Shown here: one piece after another, positions 9,618 to 20,939 of the stretch
How the letters are laid out: every line of letters starts with the position of its first letter
How positions within the stretch are numbered: position 1 is the first letter of the stretch
Origin: Punctularia strigosozonata HHB-11173 SS5
Lineage: Eukaryota; Basidiomycota; Agaricomycetes; Corticiales; Punctulariaceae
Assembly (NCBI RefSeq): GCF_000264995.1
Contig: NW_006767436.1
Coordinates: forward strand, 211,482-275,481
DNA length: 64,000 bases
Direction of reading: 5' to 3'
The notes under the pieces: generated by a model
The model's input: only the letters and a program-made list of their open reading frames with translations
Database searches by the model: none
Told to the model about the DNA's origin: nothing
Made by a program: the position numbers and the translations under genes

Positions 9618-11047
9618 CTAGACCTCCGTCGCGGGCGCCTGGCGGAAGGCGCTTGACCGCCGGTGCGTGAGCCTGCGAAGCGTGCTCCCCGTCGTCGGCG
9701 TATCGCACTCGGATCCCTGCGCACCGCGGGTGGCAGCGCCCCACATGCGCGTGAGGAACGACTCGGACGGCTGCCGCGCGCGCAGCGAGCCCGACGCCGA
9801 GAGCGCGGCAGGCGACACCGGGTACGCGGACGCGCCCGAGGCGGCACGCTTCTGCGACGACGGCGCGCGGTGCGCGGGGAGGCTGTCGAACTTGATCTTC
9901 CGCGCGGGCGACGGCGACGGCGACGGCGGGAGCTTGCCGACGATCGTGTCCGCAGACGAGACGCGGTTCCGCTGCTGCTGCTGCTGCTGGGCGCCGCCGA
10001 CGCGGGGGTGCACGGGGATCGCGCGCAGCGTGAACCGCTTGTTGCCGCCGGCGGACGGCTTGCTCGGCGTCGCGTACTCGTCGTCCTCTTCGGCCTCGGA
10101 CTCGGTCGCGGACGACTCGTACGCCGTCTCGGAGTCCGTCGTCGTCGCGCTGCACTCCGACGACGTCGAGGGCGACGGGAGCGGCATCTGCACGGGCGCG
10201 GGTACGGAAAGGAACGTGGCCGAGAGCTGCTTGGCGAGCGCGCGGATGGGCGTGGTCGGCGCGGTACCACCGGTGCGGGTCTTGCGCGCCTTCGACACCT
10301 TGGCGACCGCCGCGGCGCGCGTCTCCTTCGACGTCGGCATGAAGGGCGCAAAGTGGCGGGCGGCCTCTGCCTCGTCAAAGCTGAGGTCGAAGTCGAGGAG
10401 GAAGAGGAGCTGGCGCTCCATCAGGTTGAGCTCCGCGAGGTCGAACAGCCCGGCGTACTTCGCCCAATGCTTGTTCTTCGGCGACGAGTCGTGGCAGTAC
10501 TTGCATGCGACAATGAGCGTCGCAAGGAACACGCGATGACGAGTGCACGGCATTCCTATCGTGGCGAGTGACGTTAGCCAAGGTAACAATCTGCGCAGAA
10601 AAAAATGACATACCCTTGGCCATCTTGGGGAGCTTCGTCTGAAGCCGGTCAAGGTAGATGAGGGTTGTGAGGAGACTGGGAACCGAGACTCTGGAATGCT
10701 TGATAATGCTGATGATGAATGCTTCGAGGGAGGGAAGGGGGTAGGAGGAGGCTCGTTGCTGCTGGTCCTCAGCGTCCGTCTTGGCGGGCGTCTGCGGGGG
10801 GCTCGGAAGGGACTCCGAAGCCGACGGGTCGTCGATCTGGATCACCTCTCGCGCTGCGATCCGTATGCATCAGTAAACCGCCGATCCCCCGCGTACGGCA
10901 CCGGTGAAAGTCGGGCTCACCTTTGTTGGCGATGAAGCTGACCATCTCGTTCGACACCTTCTGCGAGACGCACGCGAGGAATTCGGGACTGTGCGAGGAC
11001 CAGGGAGCAAGCGAGGCCGGGTGTGTGCGCTCGACGACAGACGACAT
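9618..11047 (-). CDS. Pho85-type (PCL) cyclin, 432 residues
   Basis: PCL cyclins bind a Pho85/CDK5-like kinase to steer growth and polarity decisions. Three exons on the minus strand fit: 11047–10921, 10847–10614 and 10555–9618, with phases that join cleanly. The cyclin box runs from exon 2 (LPSLEAFIISIIKHSRV, then LLTTLIYLDRLQTKLP) into exon 3, with the family's RVFLATLIVACKYCHDSS, NKHWAKYAGLF and ELNLMERQLLFLLDFDL blocks. The remaining 280 or so residues are low complexity, serine- and alanine-rich, with a six-glutamine run. Such tails are common in fungal PCL1/2 homologues. The assignment to the PCL family is firm; the exact paralogue is not. Confidence 0.88.
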
Positions 11048-11438
11048 AGTTGGGAGTAGGTATGGGCGGGATGTGTGGAGGAGAAGAGGAAGGGGGGGAG
11101 GAAACGGCGAGGGGACGGGGCGCCCTTTTGAAGTGCGCGCGGCGGGCATCGGACAGCCATCCCGCCGTCAGTTGAAGTGACTGGAGCGAATATCTTTCAC
11201 CTCCGGTGGTTCAGATGTGTCTGTCGCCGTCGGGCGGGACGGGCGGGCGATCGACATTGACACGCCGCACGCGACCGACACTGACGAGTACGCGTACCAC
11301 ACGTGATCGCGTCCTCGCCTCTGCGCTCCGACCAAACCGGCGCTGGACCCTGTAGGGGTGCGGCCGTGTACCAGCAACAACGAACTAGCCACATCCTACC
11401 CCTCGCTCTGAATTTTGCTTTCTATATGCTCTGAATAC

Positions 11439-12725
11439 ATGGCTCTGCTTTCTTGGTTCACCACGTTATCGTTGATATTCGGCGGTTGCTGCAGGTACGC
11501 TGAGCATGTATTCGGTTTCTGCTCATCATGGCTTACATGTGCTTCAGCAACGCCCTCACCCTAGAACAACTCACATCCTCATTTCCGCGCTCAGGGACAC
11601 TTATAACATTTGCGCAATTTCTCGTTGTCGCGCTCTCCGCTCTACCCCGCCAAGTGGAGCTCAGCAGGAGCTCCCGATCTGCTATAATACCCATACCCCG
11701 CCTCAAACGGCGGCAGATACCTTTGACCCCGTACTTGATACAAGTCGCCCTGTTTTGTCTCATCTCGCTGCTCAACAATGCTGCGTTTGCGTATGACGTC
11801 CCTATGTCCGTCCACATCATCTTCCGAAGCGGGGGTCTCGTCGTGAGCATGGTGCTCGGCTACCTTGTCCTCGGACGCAAGTCAGTTATCGTCTCTTTCT
11901 TACAAATGCCGAATCACACATACTGACCATGACCCCAGATACTCCACCCTCCAGATATTCTCCATCGCCCTCGTCTCCGCCGGCGTCCTCCTCACGACCC
12001 TCTCCGCATACAACCCCACCCCACGAGCTTCCTCCAGCTCCGACACCAGCAAGGCCCTCTCGTCTCAATACCTCATCGGCATCTCCCTCCTCTCCCTCGC
12101 ACTCCTCCTCTCCGGCCTGCTCGGCATCGTCCAAGAACGGACGTACAGCCGCTACTCCCGCTCGCTCACGCACAATCCTTGGGAAGAATCCATGTTCTAC
12201 CTCCACGCGCTCTCGCTCCCCATGTTCCTCTTCCTCCGGCACGACATCGCCGCCCAGCTCGCCGCCATCCGCCGCGGACCCACCACCGTCCTCGCCCTCC
12301 CCCACTTCCCCGTCCGTTTCGACCTCCGTTCTGATTTTGGGACGGGAGCGGGGACGACGGTGGCGATCCCGGCGGGCTACATCCCGCTCTTCCTGAACAC
12401 GCTCACCCAGCTCGTCTGCGTCTCGGGCGTCAATCAGCTCACGGCGCGCGTGAGCTCGCTCACCGTCACGCTCGTCCTCGCCGTCCGCAAGGCCGTCTCG
12501 CTCCTCGTCAGCGTCCTCCTCTTCCGCTCCCAGAGTCAAACCGTCGACATGGGCATGATGTGGAGCGGCGCGACGCTCGTACTTCTTGGGACCGTTCTGT
12601 ACTCGGTCGCCACGGGAACGAGCAAGAGCCGCGCACAGGAGAAGGAGCGGAAGGAGACAGACGCGAGAGCGAAGGGGCCGGTCGCTTTCGACGAGAGCGT
12701 GGAGAAGAAGATGAAGCGGGATTGA
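11439..12725 (+). CDS. UDP-GlcNAc-type nucleotide-sugar transporter (UAA family, Yea4-like)
   Basis: Three exons, 11439–11494, 11548–11880 and 11939–12725, give 391 residues. The protein is multi-spanning and matches the UAA family, to which yeast Yea4 (UDP-N-acetylglucosamine, endoplasmic reticulum) and SLC35B4 belong. Seen are the opening FGGCCSNALTLEQL, the central DVPMSVHIIFRSGGLVVSM-type motif, LGRKYSTLQIFSIALVSAGV, and the segments GLLGIVQERTY and NQLTARVSSLTVTLVLAVRK. The lysine/arginine-rich tail fits a cytosolic or ER-retrieved C-terminus. Substrate is inferred from the closest family and not shown by the sequence. The start is 391 bp from the divergent cyclin start, so the two promoters share that gap. 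Confidence 0.9.
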
Positions 12726-13736
12726 TGGGTGGCCGATAGGCTGCGTTCGGCGCGAGGGGGCGTTTTCATCACCTCCCTTACGCAGGGCTACTCTCAGGCC
12801 AGGATCTAGGGCTGGACTCTTCGTCACCAAGTTCTCACTCTAGACGCCGAAACACTTGTATCTTCTGAAATCACATCCTCGCAGCATAGCCAACCCCAGA
12901 TAACGCCCGTGGACGCGACGTGCAAGGTCCTCACCTTGACCCTGCCACCCTCCCCTCCCAGACCTTTCCCATCTTCCTCCACTAGGCATCCCTCCCTGAA
13001 CTGATACGCTCGATATAGTGTCGCGGCGTATCTAAATCTTGGGGAGCCAGGCTTCCGGGAACTGTCTTGCATCCTCAACGGATCATTCCCAGTTGATAGC
13101 AGCAAGTCCTTGGTCCAAAGTCCGATTTTCAGCTTCCTTCACGAGGACCTCGATCGACGACAGCTGTCGTGTTGCGCTTTTGGCCCTATATGAGCCCCAT
13201 AGGACGGAACTGCCTCGTTATGTCCCGCGACAGACGATGCAAATCAGGAAAATGCGAACGCGTCCGCGACGAAGGTTCGGCATTACCCTTCCAAAGCTTC
13301 TTTCTGCTGTGGATGATGTACTCGCAGTGGGTACACGCACCTGCGCATTTTTACCCCTGCTACGCTGGCGGTGCAAGCATCGTTCGGGTAGCGAGTACCA
13401 CAGAAGTCACTCGTTGCTGCGGTCTCAATACCCACTTGACCCCACGTGGTTGTACCCACACATAACCAATGATCTGTTCAGACCTTCGCCAGAAAGGGCA
13501 AATGCGATCGTCCTGCGCATTCACCCCGGGTTTGGCGACGTGGGGGGCCACAGGAACCAGGACGCACCCACGTCAAGGGCTCTACGCACTGAAAAAAACG
13601 TGTCGACTGCGGCTCTATCTTCGTAGACGCGGACTTGCATCGTGGAAATAGATGAGGTGAGTGGATGCTTTTTCGACGGTATAAAAACGGGGCGTGTTGA
13701 CGATGCTCTTTCATTGCAAGTGTCAGAGGAACCGGA
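12726..13736. other. gene-free stretch before SDR fragment
   Basis: Only short overlapping open frames on both strands, none with a recognisable domain or convincing splice pattern. The right end carries the TATA box of the dehydrogenase fragment. Confidence 0.5.
13680..13687 (+). promoter_or_regulatory. TATA box upstream of SDR fragment
   Basis: TATAAAAA lies 50 bp before the ATG of the dehydrogenase fragment, a good core-promoter spacing. The promoter seems to have survived although the gene body has not. Confidence 0.55.
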
Positions 13737-13985
13737 ATGTCTCGACCGCAAGGCAAACTTACGGGAAAGCGCGTCGTCGTCACAGGCGGCGCCAGCGGGA
13801 TCGGTGCGCCGGAAGTCCCGTCTGCGTGAACCTCTGACCACAGGGTTCGGGGTGGCCAAGCTCGCCCTCTATAACGAAGCCTCTGTGATAGTCTCGTCCT
13901 CGAGCCAGGAGAAGGTCGACGCGGCGGTCAAACGACTCGTTGACCTCGGGGACGGGCCAGCTCGTAGAGGGCCGCGTTGCCAATA
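13737..13985 (+). pseudogene. truncated short-chain dehydrogenase/reductase
   Basis: Two exons (13737–13803, then from 13844) encode the N-terminal part of an SDR. They have the strand and the glycine-rich cofactor loop VVVTGGASGIGFG and the following helix and strand, where NAD(P)-binding SDRs have an A-L-Y-x-E-A-S-V-I-V pattern. After about 75 residues the similarity stops and the frame ends at 13985. No Y-x-x-x-K catalytic motif is present. The break falls just before a MYND zinc-finger relic, so the gene was cut by a rearrangement. The intact promoter and splice signals suggest the event is not old. Confidence 0.75.
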
Positions 13986-13987
13986 AC

Positions 13988-14198
13988 GGAGGCAACCGCC
14001 AGGCGCAAGTTCAGTAAATGTGCTGGATGCGACCACATGAAGTATTGCTCGAAGAAGTGCCAGAGGTGCGGGTGGAAGGACCCTCAGCTATCTCACAGGT
14101 GAGTTTTATTTTAAAAAATCTGCGTATATAGTAGATTGATTCTCCGGTTTAGGCCTGTATGCAAAATCATCAAAGATGCACTTGCTTGAGGGGTGCAC
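13988..14198 (+). pseudogene. relic of a MYND zinc-finger paralogue (C-terminal part)
   Basis: The frame from about 13988 matches the C-terminal end of the neighbouring MYND genes: E-A-T-A-R-R-K-F, then CAGCDHMKYCSKKCQRCGW and the His of the zinc site. A GT–AG intron (14101–14152) follows at the conserved place, then PVCKIIKDALA and a stop. The N-terminal 400 residues are missing and the preceding DNA is the dehydrogenase fragment. The C-terminal domain that ends the paralogues is cut short. Confidence 0.8.
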
Positions 14199-14883
14199 CT
14201 TTCGGTGTGGTGCAAGGAGGGCCTTGCAAAGAAAAGCGGCTACTTCGGCTGTTGCGTATAAGGGGTATCAAACTCTTATCCAGCATATTGATCTTCTAGA
14301 CAATCTCTGTACGGAAGACATTACGGTGTCATTGCAAACTTTAGCTAGGAGACCTTGATTTGCCGCCAACGCTGATTCGCCTGGAACAGCTTGGAACGCC
14401 TTGCGCTTTCCTCACGGCTATACTACCTGGTTGAGCTACAACGGCTGATAGCGTGTATATAGCGGCGACCAGATGCTCCATCTAACTAGGTACTAGGTGC
14501 TCGACCGCTGTTCAGTCGCTGTGTTGACAAAACCGGTTCGATCCCAGGGTCACGTTGAAACCGCTCAGCGCTCAACGCGCACTAGCAGCTCAGCTTTTCC
14601 GAAACTGTGTACAGTACCAAAGCTTGCAAGTTCACAAATTAAAATGGGTGTGACGGCAGTTGAGTAAGTTACTTATGTGCCGTGCACGGGCGTGACTGCA
14701 AGGTTCAAAGTTGAGCCGCGAGCTACCTTCGGTTTACAACCAACCCTGCTTTGCCGTGTTCTTTACCTGTCTTTACCTCAGTGGCATTCACCTGATTTAC
14801 TTGCCCCTAGGCGACCCTACCAAGAGTCGGAACCCGTGTACCGGCTTCGAGCACTACGACGGTTCGAACGGTAGTTCTTGGCG
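14199..14883. other. gene-free stretch
   Basis: No supported exon. It separates the MYND relic from the first intact paralogue and should hold that gene's promoter. No repeat or RNA gene is recognised. Confidence 0.5.
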
Positions 14884-16381
14884 ATGGCCTCGGGACCACG
14901 CATGTACGTTCACGATTGCCGCTGCTTCATATTACCACACTTCTTATCACTTCGCGGCTGTAGTACCTCGTCGCTTGTGGACGAGATCGACGATGTCCTT
15001 GTATGCTCCTTCGAGGATCCGGCCCATCCGCGCCACTGCCACCAGTTCTATGCGGCATGTTTCGACGTGATACGCCAATATGACCTCCGATTAACGAAGA
15101 AGCAACGGTCGCGTCGTCACTATGCGCTCTTCGATACTTTGATAAAGTTCATCACCCTCCCCGGTTTCTCCAACTTGTCACGTTTCGTGAAGACCGAACA
15201 GGCACTCTGCCAATGCGACCTTTCAAGACCGCTTGAACAGCAAATGCATCGGGCGACTCCGCCTGCAAAGTTCTCCTTGACGCTCTGGGAACACGTGATT
15301 AGGATGGTTGTGATTGCTATCAAAGCTTTCTTGTCGACTTCTCCATCGCACCGCTCTCAGCAGACAGATTTGCACCCCCTTTGGCCGTCGTCGACTTCGC
15401 AGATTGTACCGTTCGGGCTTCAGGCGACTCTCGTGTCTCTTGTTGACACCATGAACCATCGCGTCCCGTTCATGTTCCAATTTGTTCACACGATAATTGT
15501 TGTTTTTGGAAGGCCAACCACGACGAAGATGTTGCTAGATCACCCTCGCGTTACCTTCTCGCTGTACAACTACCTGTCTATCTGGGCGATGCACGCGGAG
15601 CAAATTCCCTTGGACGAATACGCAGCTCGACAATCCGATATTATTGCTGTTGTGGTTGCCGTGGCCAGGGTCTCGGATATCGTCTCGGACCTGTTTGGAT
15701 CGGCCCCCAGCGCCTTGCGGAAGCTCATTGAAAGCGCCTGTGGTCCTCGCGATAAGTTCGTCGTTCTCTGGTCTCGACTACTGCGCTTCTTGCTCCAGGC
15801 ACGGTGTTCTGTCGCCAGCGACCTCCCTTTCCACATGTTGCAGTTATTGGACGACACCACCTTCCACTTGGCGTCAACAGGCGCAACTTTACTCCGAACT
15901 CTCGAACTGCCGCTGAACAACACAGAGTACCATCCGAGCATACTACAGCGGTGCATTCCGGAAGCGTGGTCGTCTGTCTTTGATCGCTTAGGTGTGACGG
16001 TGCGCCAAGCTAGGGATAACCCGAGATGCTTTGGACCGGGATGCTTGGAGACTGAGGCAACGGCTGCGCGCAAGTTCCGTGTTTGCGCTGGGTGCGAGCA
16101 CATGACGTACTGCTCAAAGGAATGTCAAAGGCGCGCGTGGAGAGACCAACGGGCACCTCATAAGTACTTCTCATCCACAATCTTCTATTTGACGCGTAAT
16201 CTCATCCTTGGCTCCCTGGTACAGGCCCATTTGCAAACGCATAAGGGAGCTGCAAGCGCTCGGAGTTCGCCGACCAGTATGGGCATCGGTCAATCTCTGC
16301 CAGGTGCCCGATGATGAATTCGATTACCGGACCATGGTTCGGACGATCATCGACCTCGCCGATCACATTGACCTGCTCTGA
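14884..16381 (+). CDS. MYND zinc-finger protein, paralogue 1 (458 residues)
   Basis: Three exons: 14884–14903, 14964–16163 and 16225–16381. Exon 1 codes only seven residues, a structure shared by the cluster. A helical region of about 350 residues without a recognised domain leads to the zinc finger: RCFGPGC, CAGCEHMTYCSKECQRRAW, then H-K before the intron and P-I-C after it. The last zinc ligand is thus in exon 3. The protein ends LADHIDLL like its relatives. The second intron is 61 bp, so retention would shift the frame and stop at 16314. MYND fingers usually bind proline-rich peptides; no SET or other catalytic domain is seen, and the role is unknown. Confidence 0.85.
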
Positions 16382-17051
16382 TCCTGGAAGGCGTGACACA
16401 TTCCGACTTCCATCTACGGTTGTGTAACTGTGGCTTCGGGGCTTGGTTGTACACAATATTTGTGAATGTAAAATGTAAGATGGACAATCAGTTCTGCACC
16501 ATTGTGAATGACGCTGGTCGGCGTCGTCGGGCGTGCGAAGTAGCTACGCGTCGCGCGACTCGTGTGACGTCAAGCTCAAGTCCTTTGCCAGCAGGTCGCG
16601 TCGCGAGCGTGCTGTTGGGATTCCCCTCCTCCACAGGCTTACCCTGTCTGGTCTGTGCATGGCCTTGAAATTAACAGCGTAATTCCAGATACTTGTTCTC
16701 TCAGCATTTGTACTGCTCACGACTGTCACGAATCGGCGGGAGTTGCTCATAGACGTCCCGTACGCAAGTACTGTCTCGTGCCACGGCACTGTCTCCAACT
16801 TATGCATGACTTCGTGTCGAATAATGGATACAGTATCTTAGGATATGAACAAGTAGTTTGCACCGTCGTTGACGCCGCAATCGACCTTGGATTCAGTTCA
16901 TCGAGGCTGGCAGCTGGCCTGCTGCCTGCAAATGTTGGGCGTGAGAAGGGGAGTACACGTTGTCCCGGCCGCTGCAAGTTGATCGCGTGTTGCGTCTACG
17001 CCGGTTTGAGCAACACGACCACCTCGCTCGCAAGTACTTTCTCGTCAAAGG
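16382..17051. other. gene-free stretch between MYND 1 and 2
   Basis: A long open frame runs through into MYND 2 but its N-terminal part has no family similarity, so I leave it out. A 15 bp piece (TACTGCTCACGACTG) near 16710 recurs in the first intron of MYND 2 near 17105, a possible duplication scar. Confidence 0.5.
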
Positions 17052-18556
17052 ATGGCCTCCGAATCAGAGCTGTGAGTTGGTATATTTTCTGGTCCATTGG
17101 ATTATACTGCTCACGACTGCCCGGCGCTGATAGTATGTCGCTGTCCATAGATGTCGACGAGATCGACGACGCTCTAGTGCGCTCGCTTCGGGACCCGGCC
17201 CGCCCACAGCATTGTCATCAGTTCTACGCAGCCTGTTTCACTACCATAGGACCATATAACCGCCGATTGTCGAAGAAGCCATGGCCTCGACGCCACCGTA
17301 CGCTGCTCGAAACCATGATGAAGTTTCTCTGCGCCCCAGGTGTCAACTTCGAATCTTGCACCGCCTACATGAACGAGTGTCGATGTGACCTCTCGCTTCC
17401 TCTTGAGGCAACGATGCACCTTGCCCACACGCTGGATGCGAATCTCTGGGAAATTATGACTACGTTGTTGACGATCGCCATAAATGACTTCACGTCGGCT
17501 TCTGTCTCTGCTCGCTCACGAGCTCGAATCGAAGAACACCCCCCTTGGCCGTCATCAGCTTCAGATCTCGTGCCTTATGGACTTGAGGCCACTTTAGACG
17601 CCTTGATAGAGATGGCCAATAGAATCGTCCCATCCGCCTTTCACATCATTCACCTCCTCGGGGTCATCTTTGGCGCTCATACCGTGACGAAGTTGATGGT
17701 CAATCACCCCCTTTTACCCGCAGCATTTTACAACTACCTGTCCACTTGGGAGAACGTCATCGCCGAGATAGCTCTAGGTCGCTCGACTGGAGAACACGCC
17801 ACCCTGAGTGCAGTGACCGCCGTCTACAAGACTTTCCAATTTACAGCAGATCTTCTCGGGGCGCCTTTGGACGCCTTGCGCAGGTTCGCAGAACGCGCAG
17901 GTACTCCTCGCGATAAGTTCATCGTCCAGTGGTCCCAACTGATGGAATCTTGCATCCGGGTTCGAGCCTCGCTCCCCACCGACCTCCTCCGCCTGAAACT
18001 ACCCGGAACTCTGCCGCTGGGTGAAATGCTGGAACACCTTTCGTCCGCTTACGCGTCCATGGGGGCGGTATTCCACTCTGCGCTCGGACTCGGGCAGGAT
18101 GAACGGTTATATCATCCAATGATACTACGACTCACCTCGCATAGCTGGGCGTCGCTCGTGCATCGTCTGAGCGCGACCGAGCGCCAAGCTGAGGAAAACC
18201 CGAGATGTTTCGGACCAGGTTGCCCAGAGACTGAGGCGCTGTTGGAACGGAAGCTCCAGGTCTGCGGAGGGTGCAACCACATGAAATACTGCTCGAAAGA
18301 ATGCCAAAGGCAGGCATGGAAAGATCAGATAGTACCTCACAAGTATGTCCATCCATCTTTCTATGCAACATTTCCCCCTCATCTTCATCGTATGCTGTAT
18401 AGACCGATCTGCAAGCTGATACAAGGACTGCGGGCTCGAGGTGTTCGCGAGCCAGTATGGGCAGGGGAGAACATCGTGCAGGCTGTTGCCTCTATGGCTG
18501 AGCTGTATCCAGTATTCCAAGCTCTGGCAGATCACATCGATCAGCTTGCTGCATGA
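17052..18556 (+). CDS. MYND zinc-finger protein, paralogue 2 (460 residues)
   Basis: Exons 17052–17071, 17134–18342 and 18403–18556. The ATG (MASESEL) is chosen because the 20 nt first exon and its phase match the other copies. The conserved entry D-E-I-D-D-A-L-V-R-S-L follows, then the helical body and the zinc site (CFGPGC, CGGCNHMKYCSKECQRQAW, H-K | P-I-C) and the end LADHIDQLAA. The second intron is 60 bp and free of in-frame stops. Its retention would therefore insert 20 residues between the last His and Cys ligands rather than end the protein. Confidence 0.87.
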
Positions 18557-18862
18557 CGAGCACACGAGCTCTACGTTGTTGGGGGTAAGGGTGGAAATAT
18601 ATTTAAGACGCGCGTGTACCGGAGCGTGGTAGTTTTGTGAATGCGGTAGCTTCGTCTCATGTAACATGTAACAAGACTTGAAGTCGAGCTGCATCGTCAT
18701 GAGTATCCCATTTAACCTGCCATAAGTACCAGGCGACGACACCCCCGTACACGGGCGTGCGAAAACTACGGGGTCGTTGGTGGTCGCAATTAAGCTTAGT
18801 AGCAATTTGTCGAAGAACATCGACCGTTCCGCATTCTAGATCTCTTGCCCAATGTCTTACGG

Positions 18863-20384
18863 ATGGCCTCGGAACTAAACATGTGAGCAAGATGGGCCCT
18901 GAGTATCACATTTGGGCTCTGCGTTGCTCACGAATACCCTACCTCGCCTTCATAGCACGCCGTCGCTAATCGCTGAAATCGACAGCACTCTCATACGCTC
19001 GCTCCAGGACCCGGCACACCCGCAACATTGTCAACTGTTCTATTTTGCCTGTCTCAACGCCATCAGCCCACACAATGGTAGACTATCGAAAAAGCAATGG
19101 CCGCGGCGTCACCGCATGCTCCTCGATACTCTGATGAGATTTCTTTGCGCCCCGCGAGTCGACTTCGAACTTCGCAACGCGTACACGGCCGACTGTCGGT
19201 GTGACCTCTCGCTTCCTCTCGAAGCAAGGATGCACCGCGTTCTGGTGCTTGGCACTACGGAGTTATGGGATTTCATGGCGGAGATCGTTGCGTACGCCAT
19301 GAACACGTATTGGACGACTGCGAATTCGCCCTCCGGGCGCTCACATTTTCAATCCGATGAACACCCCCCGTGGCCATCATCACCATCAGATATTATACCC
19401 TATGGTCTCGAGGCCACTTTGGACTCCTTGATTGTGATGATTCATAACCGCGTTTCGTCGTCCTTTCTCATCATCCGCGTCTTCGGGGCTATCTTCGGCA
19501 ATGCCACAGTAACGGCCATGTTGATCAACCATCCTCGTTTTCCCTCAACTCTATCCCACTACTTCTCTATCTGGCAAGGCGTCACTGCCAACGTCATCCC
19601 GGACAGCTACGCAGTGGAGCAGATCGTCGTTTCCTCAGTGAACGCCATACACAAATCCTTTATGTTCGTCATGGATGTGTTCAGTGCCCCTCCACACGCA
19701 CTGCGGAAGTTTGCAGAGCGCGCGGGCCCTCCTGTCGATAAGTTTCTAGTGCAGTGGTCCCAACTGCTGGATTTCTGGTTGCGCGCCCAGGCCTCTATGC
19801 CCACCGAAGCGCTCCTTCGAAAATACCCTGGCGGGACGCCGCTCGGCGAGATGCTGGATGACCTCCTCTCCGCATACAGCTCGCTGGGCGCCATCCTGCA
19901 TTCGGCGCTTGAACTCCCTCGGGACAAACGCCGGTATCACGCGGCGATCCTAAGCATGAGCAAGTCGACGAGCTGGATGCCCATCATCGCCCGTCTGGAC
20001 GCGACCGCGCGCCAAGATGCGGGAAGTTCGAGATGCTTCGGGCCGGCGTGCACAGCGACGGAGGCTACGGCTGCGCGCAAATTCCACGTGTGTGGGGGGT
20101 GCAACCATATGAAGTACTGTTCGAAGGAGTGTCAGAGACGGGCATGGAAAGATCAAAGAGCACCTCACAAGTACGTCTCCACTCCATACAAAGATTCGAG
20201 CCTCTCACCTCCATACCCGTGGTATCCTAGACCGATGTGCAAACTGATACAAGAGCTGCAAGCTCGAGGGATTGCTTCCCCCGTATGGGCAGCGGATAAC
20301 ATCATGCCAGCAAGTGACTCTGTCCCCGAGCTGCTTCCGGTGTTTCAAGCTCTGGCCGATCACATCTACCAACTGACTGCTTGA
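18863..20384 (+). CDS. MYND zinc-finger protein, paralogue 3 (462 residues)
   Basis: Exons 18863–18882, 18956–20170 and 20231–20384, with the same phases as paralogue 2. The N-terminus reads MASELNITPSLIAEIDS; the MYND site is CFGPACTATEATAARKF, CGGCNHMKYCSKECQRRAW and H-K | P-M-C. The end is LADHIYQLTA. The second intron is again 60 bp and readable in frame. It lies head-to-tail after paralogue 2, with 306 bp between, as expected for unequal crossing-over. No enzyme domain is seen; the function is unknown. Confidence 0.87.
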
Positions 20385-20939
20385 TGGACATGCTTGAGTC
20401 GAAGACGAGGCTTAACCCCTCCACGCGAATGCGCCGTGTTCGAACTCCGTCTGCCACGGCTTTGCCCAAGCTCAGTTCGATCGCGAGCTGTCTTGAGAGC
20501 TATCTCGAGTTCTGTCTCATGCGCGCTATCGATGTTGTATAGCTTCATTCCGTAGACTGTGAGCTATGCATTGAGATGAAACTTCGTAGAGCAAGGTCAT
20601 GGCAAAGCACAAGAGAGAACGCTCTATATACACGACGTTTGCACAGCGTTTACTTCGGTCTCACCCACCGCCTCACGCAGGCTGTGGCTGCCGCCCAGCA
20701 TGAACTGCTCTTATGCAGCGTTATCTGGACGTATCTGCTTGACTAGTTGTCGACTGCTCTCTTGCAGGTCAGGATCCAGCCAGTTCGTTCGGTGATAGAG
20801 ACGAGACCACCCCTGTATCAACAAGGTACGTCGCAATTCGCTCGAGTCCAATAAAGATCGCGGCCTCTGACGGTCATCATCGACTATACAGCAACTTCGG
20901 TTCAATATTGAAGCTGTCCTCGGTTCCTTGTACCGCAAG
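20385..20939. other. gene-free stretch
   Basis: No supported exon, repeat or RNA gene. It should contain the promoter of the divergent MYND paralogue 4. Confidence 0.45.

Noticed and set aside
9663-10571. Long plus-strand arginine-rich frames opposite the cyclin gene
   Set aside because: They are shadows of the GC-rich, serine/alanine-rich cyclin tail on the other strand; no domain and no splice logic.
11886-12830. Long minus-strand frame opposite the sugar transporter
   Set aside because: Antisense shadow with Asp/Glu/Arg-only composition; the plus strand has a clear multi-spanning transporter.
13039-13626. 195-residue plus-strand frame before the SDR fragment
   Set aside because: No recognisable domain, atypical composition and overlapping frames of similar length on both strands.
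14530-14560. T-loop-like GGTTCGATCCC suggesting a tRNA
   Set aside because: No matching acceptor stem, anticodon arm or D-arm could be found around it.
16655-17051. N-terminal extension of the open frame leading into MYND 2
   Set aside because: It has no family similarity, and the 20 nt first exon with conserved phase at 17052 gives a better start shared by all paralogues.
18343-18402. Reading the zinc-site intron of paralogue 2 as coding sequence
   Set aside because: GT and AG lie at the place where paralogues 1, 5 and 6 must splice, and splicing restores the H-x3-C zinc spacing.
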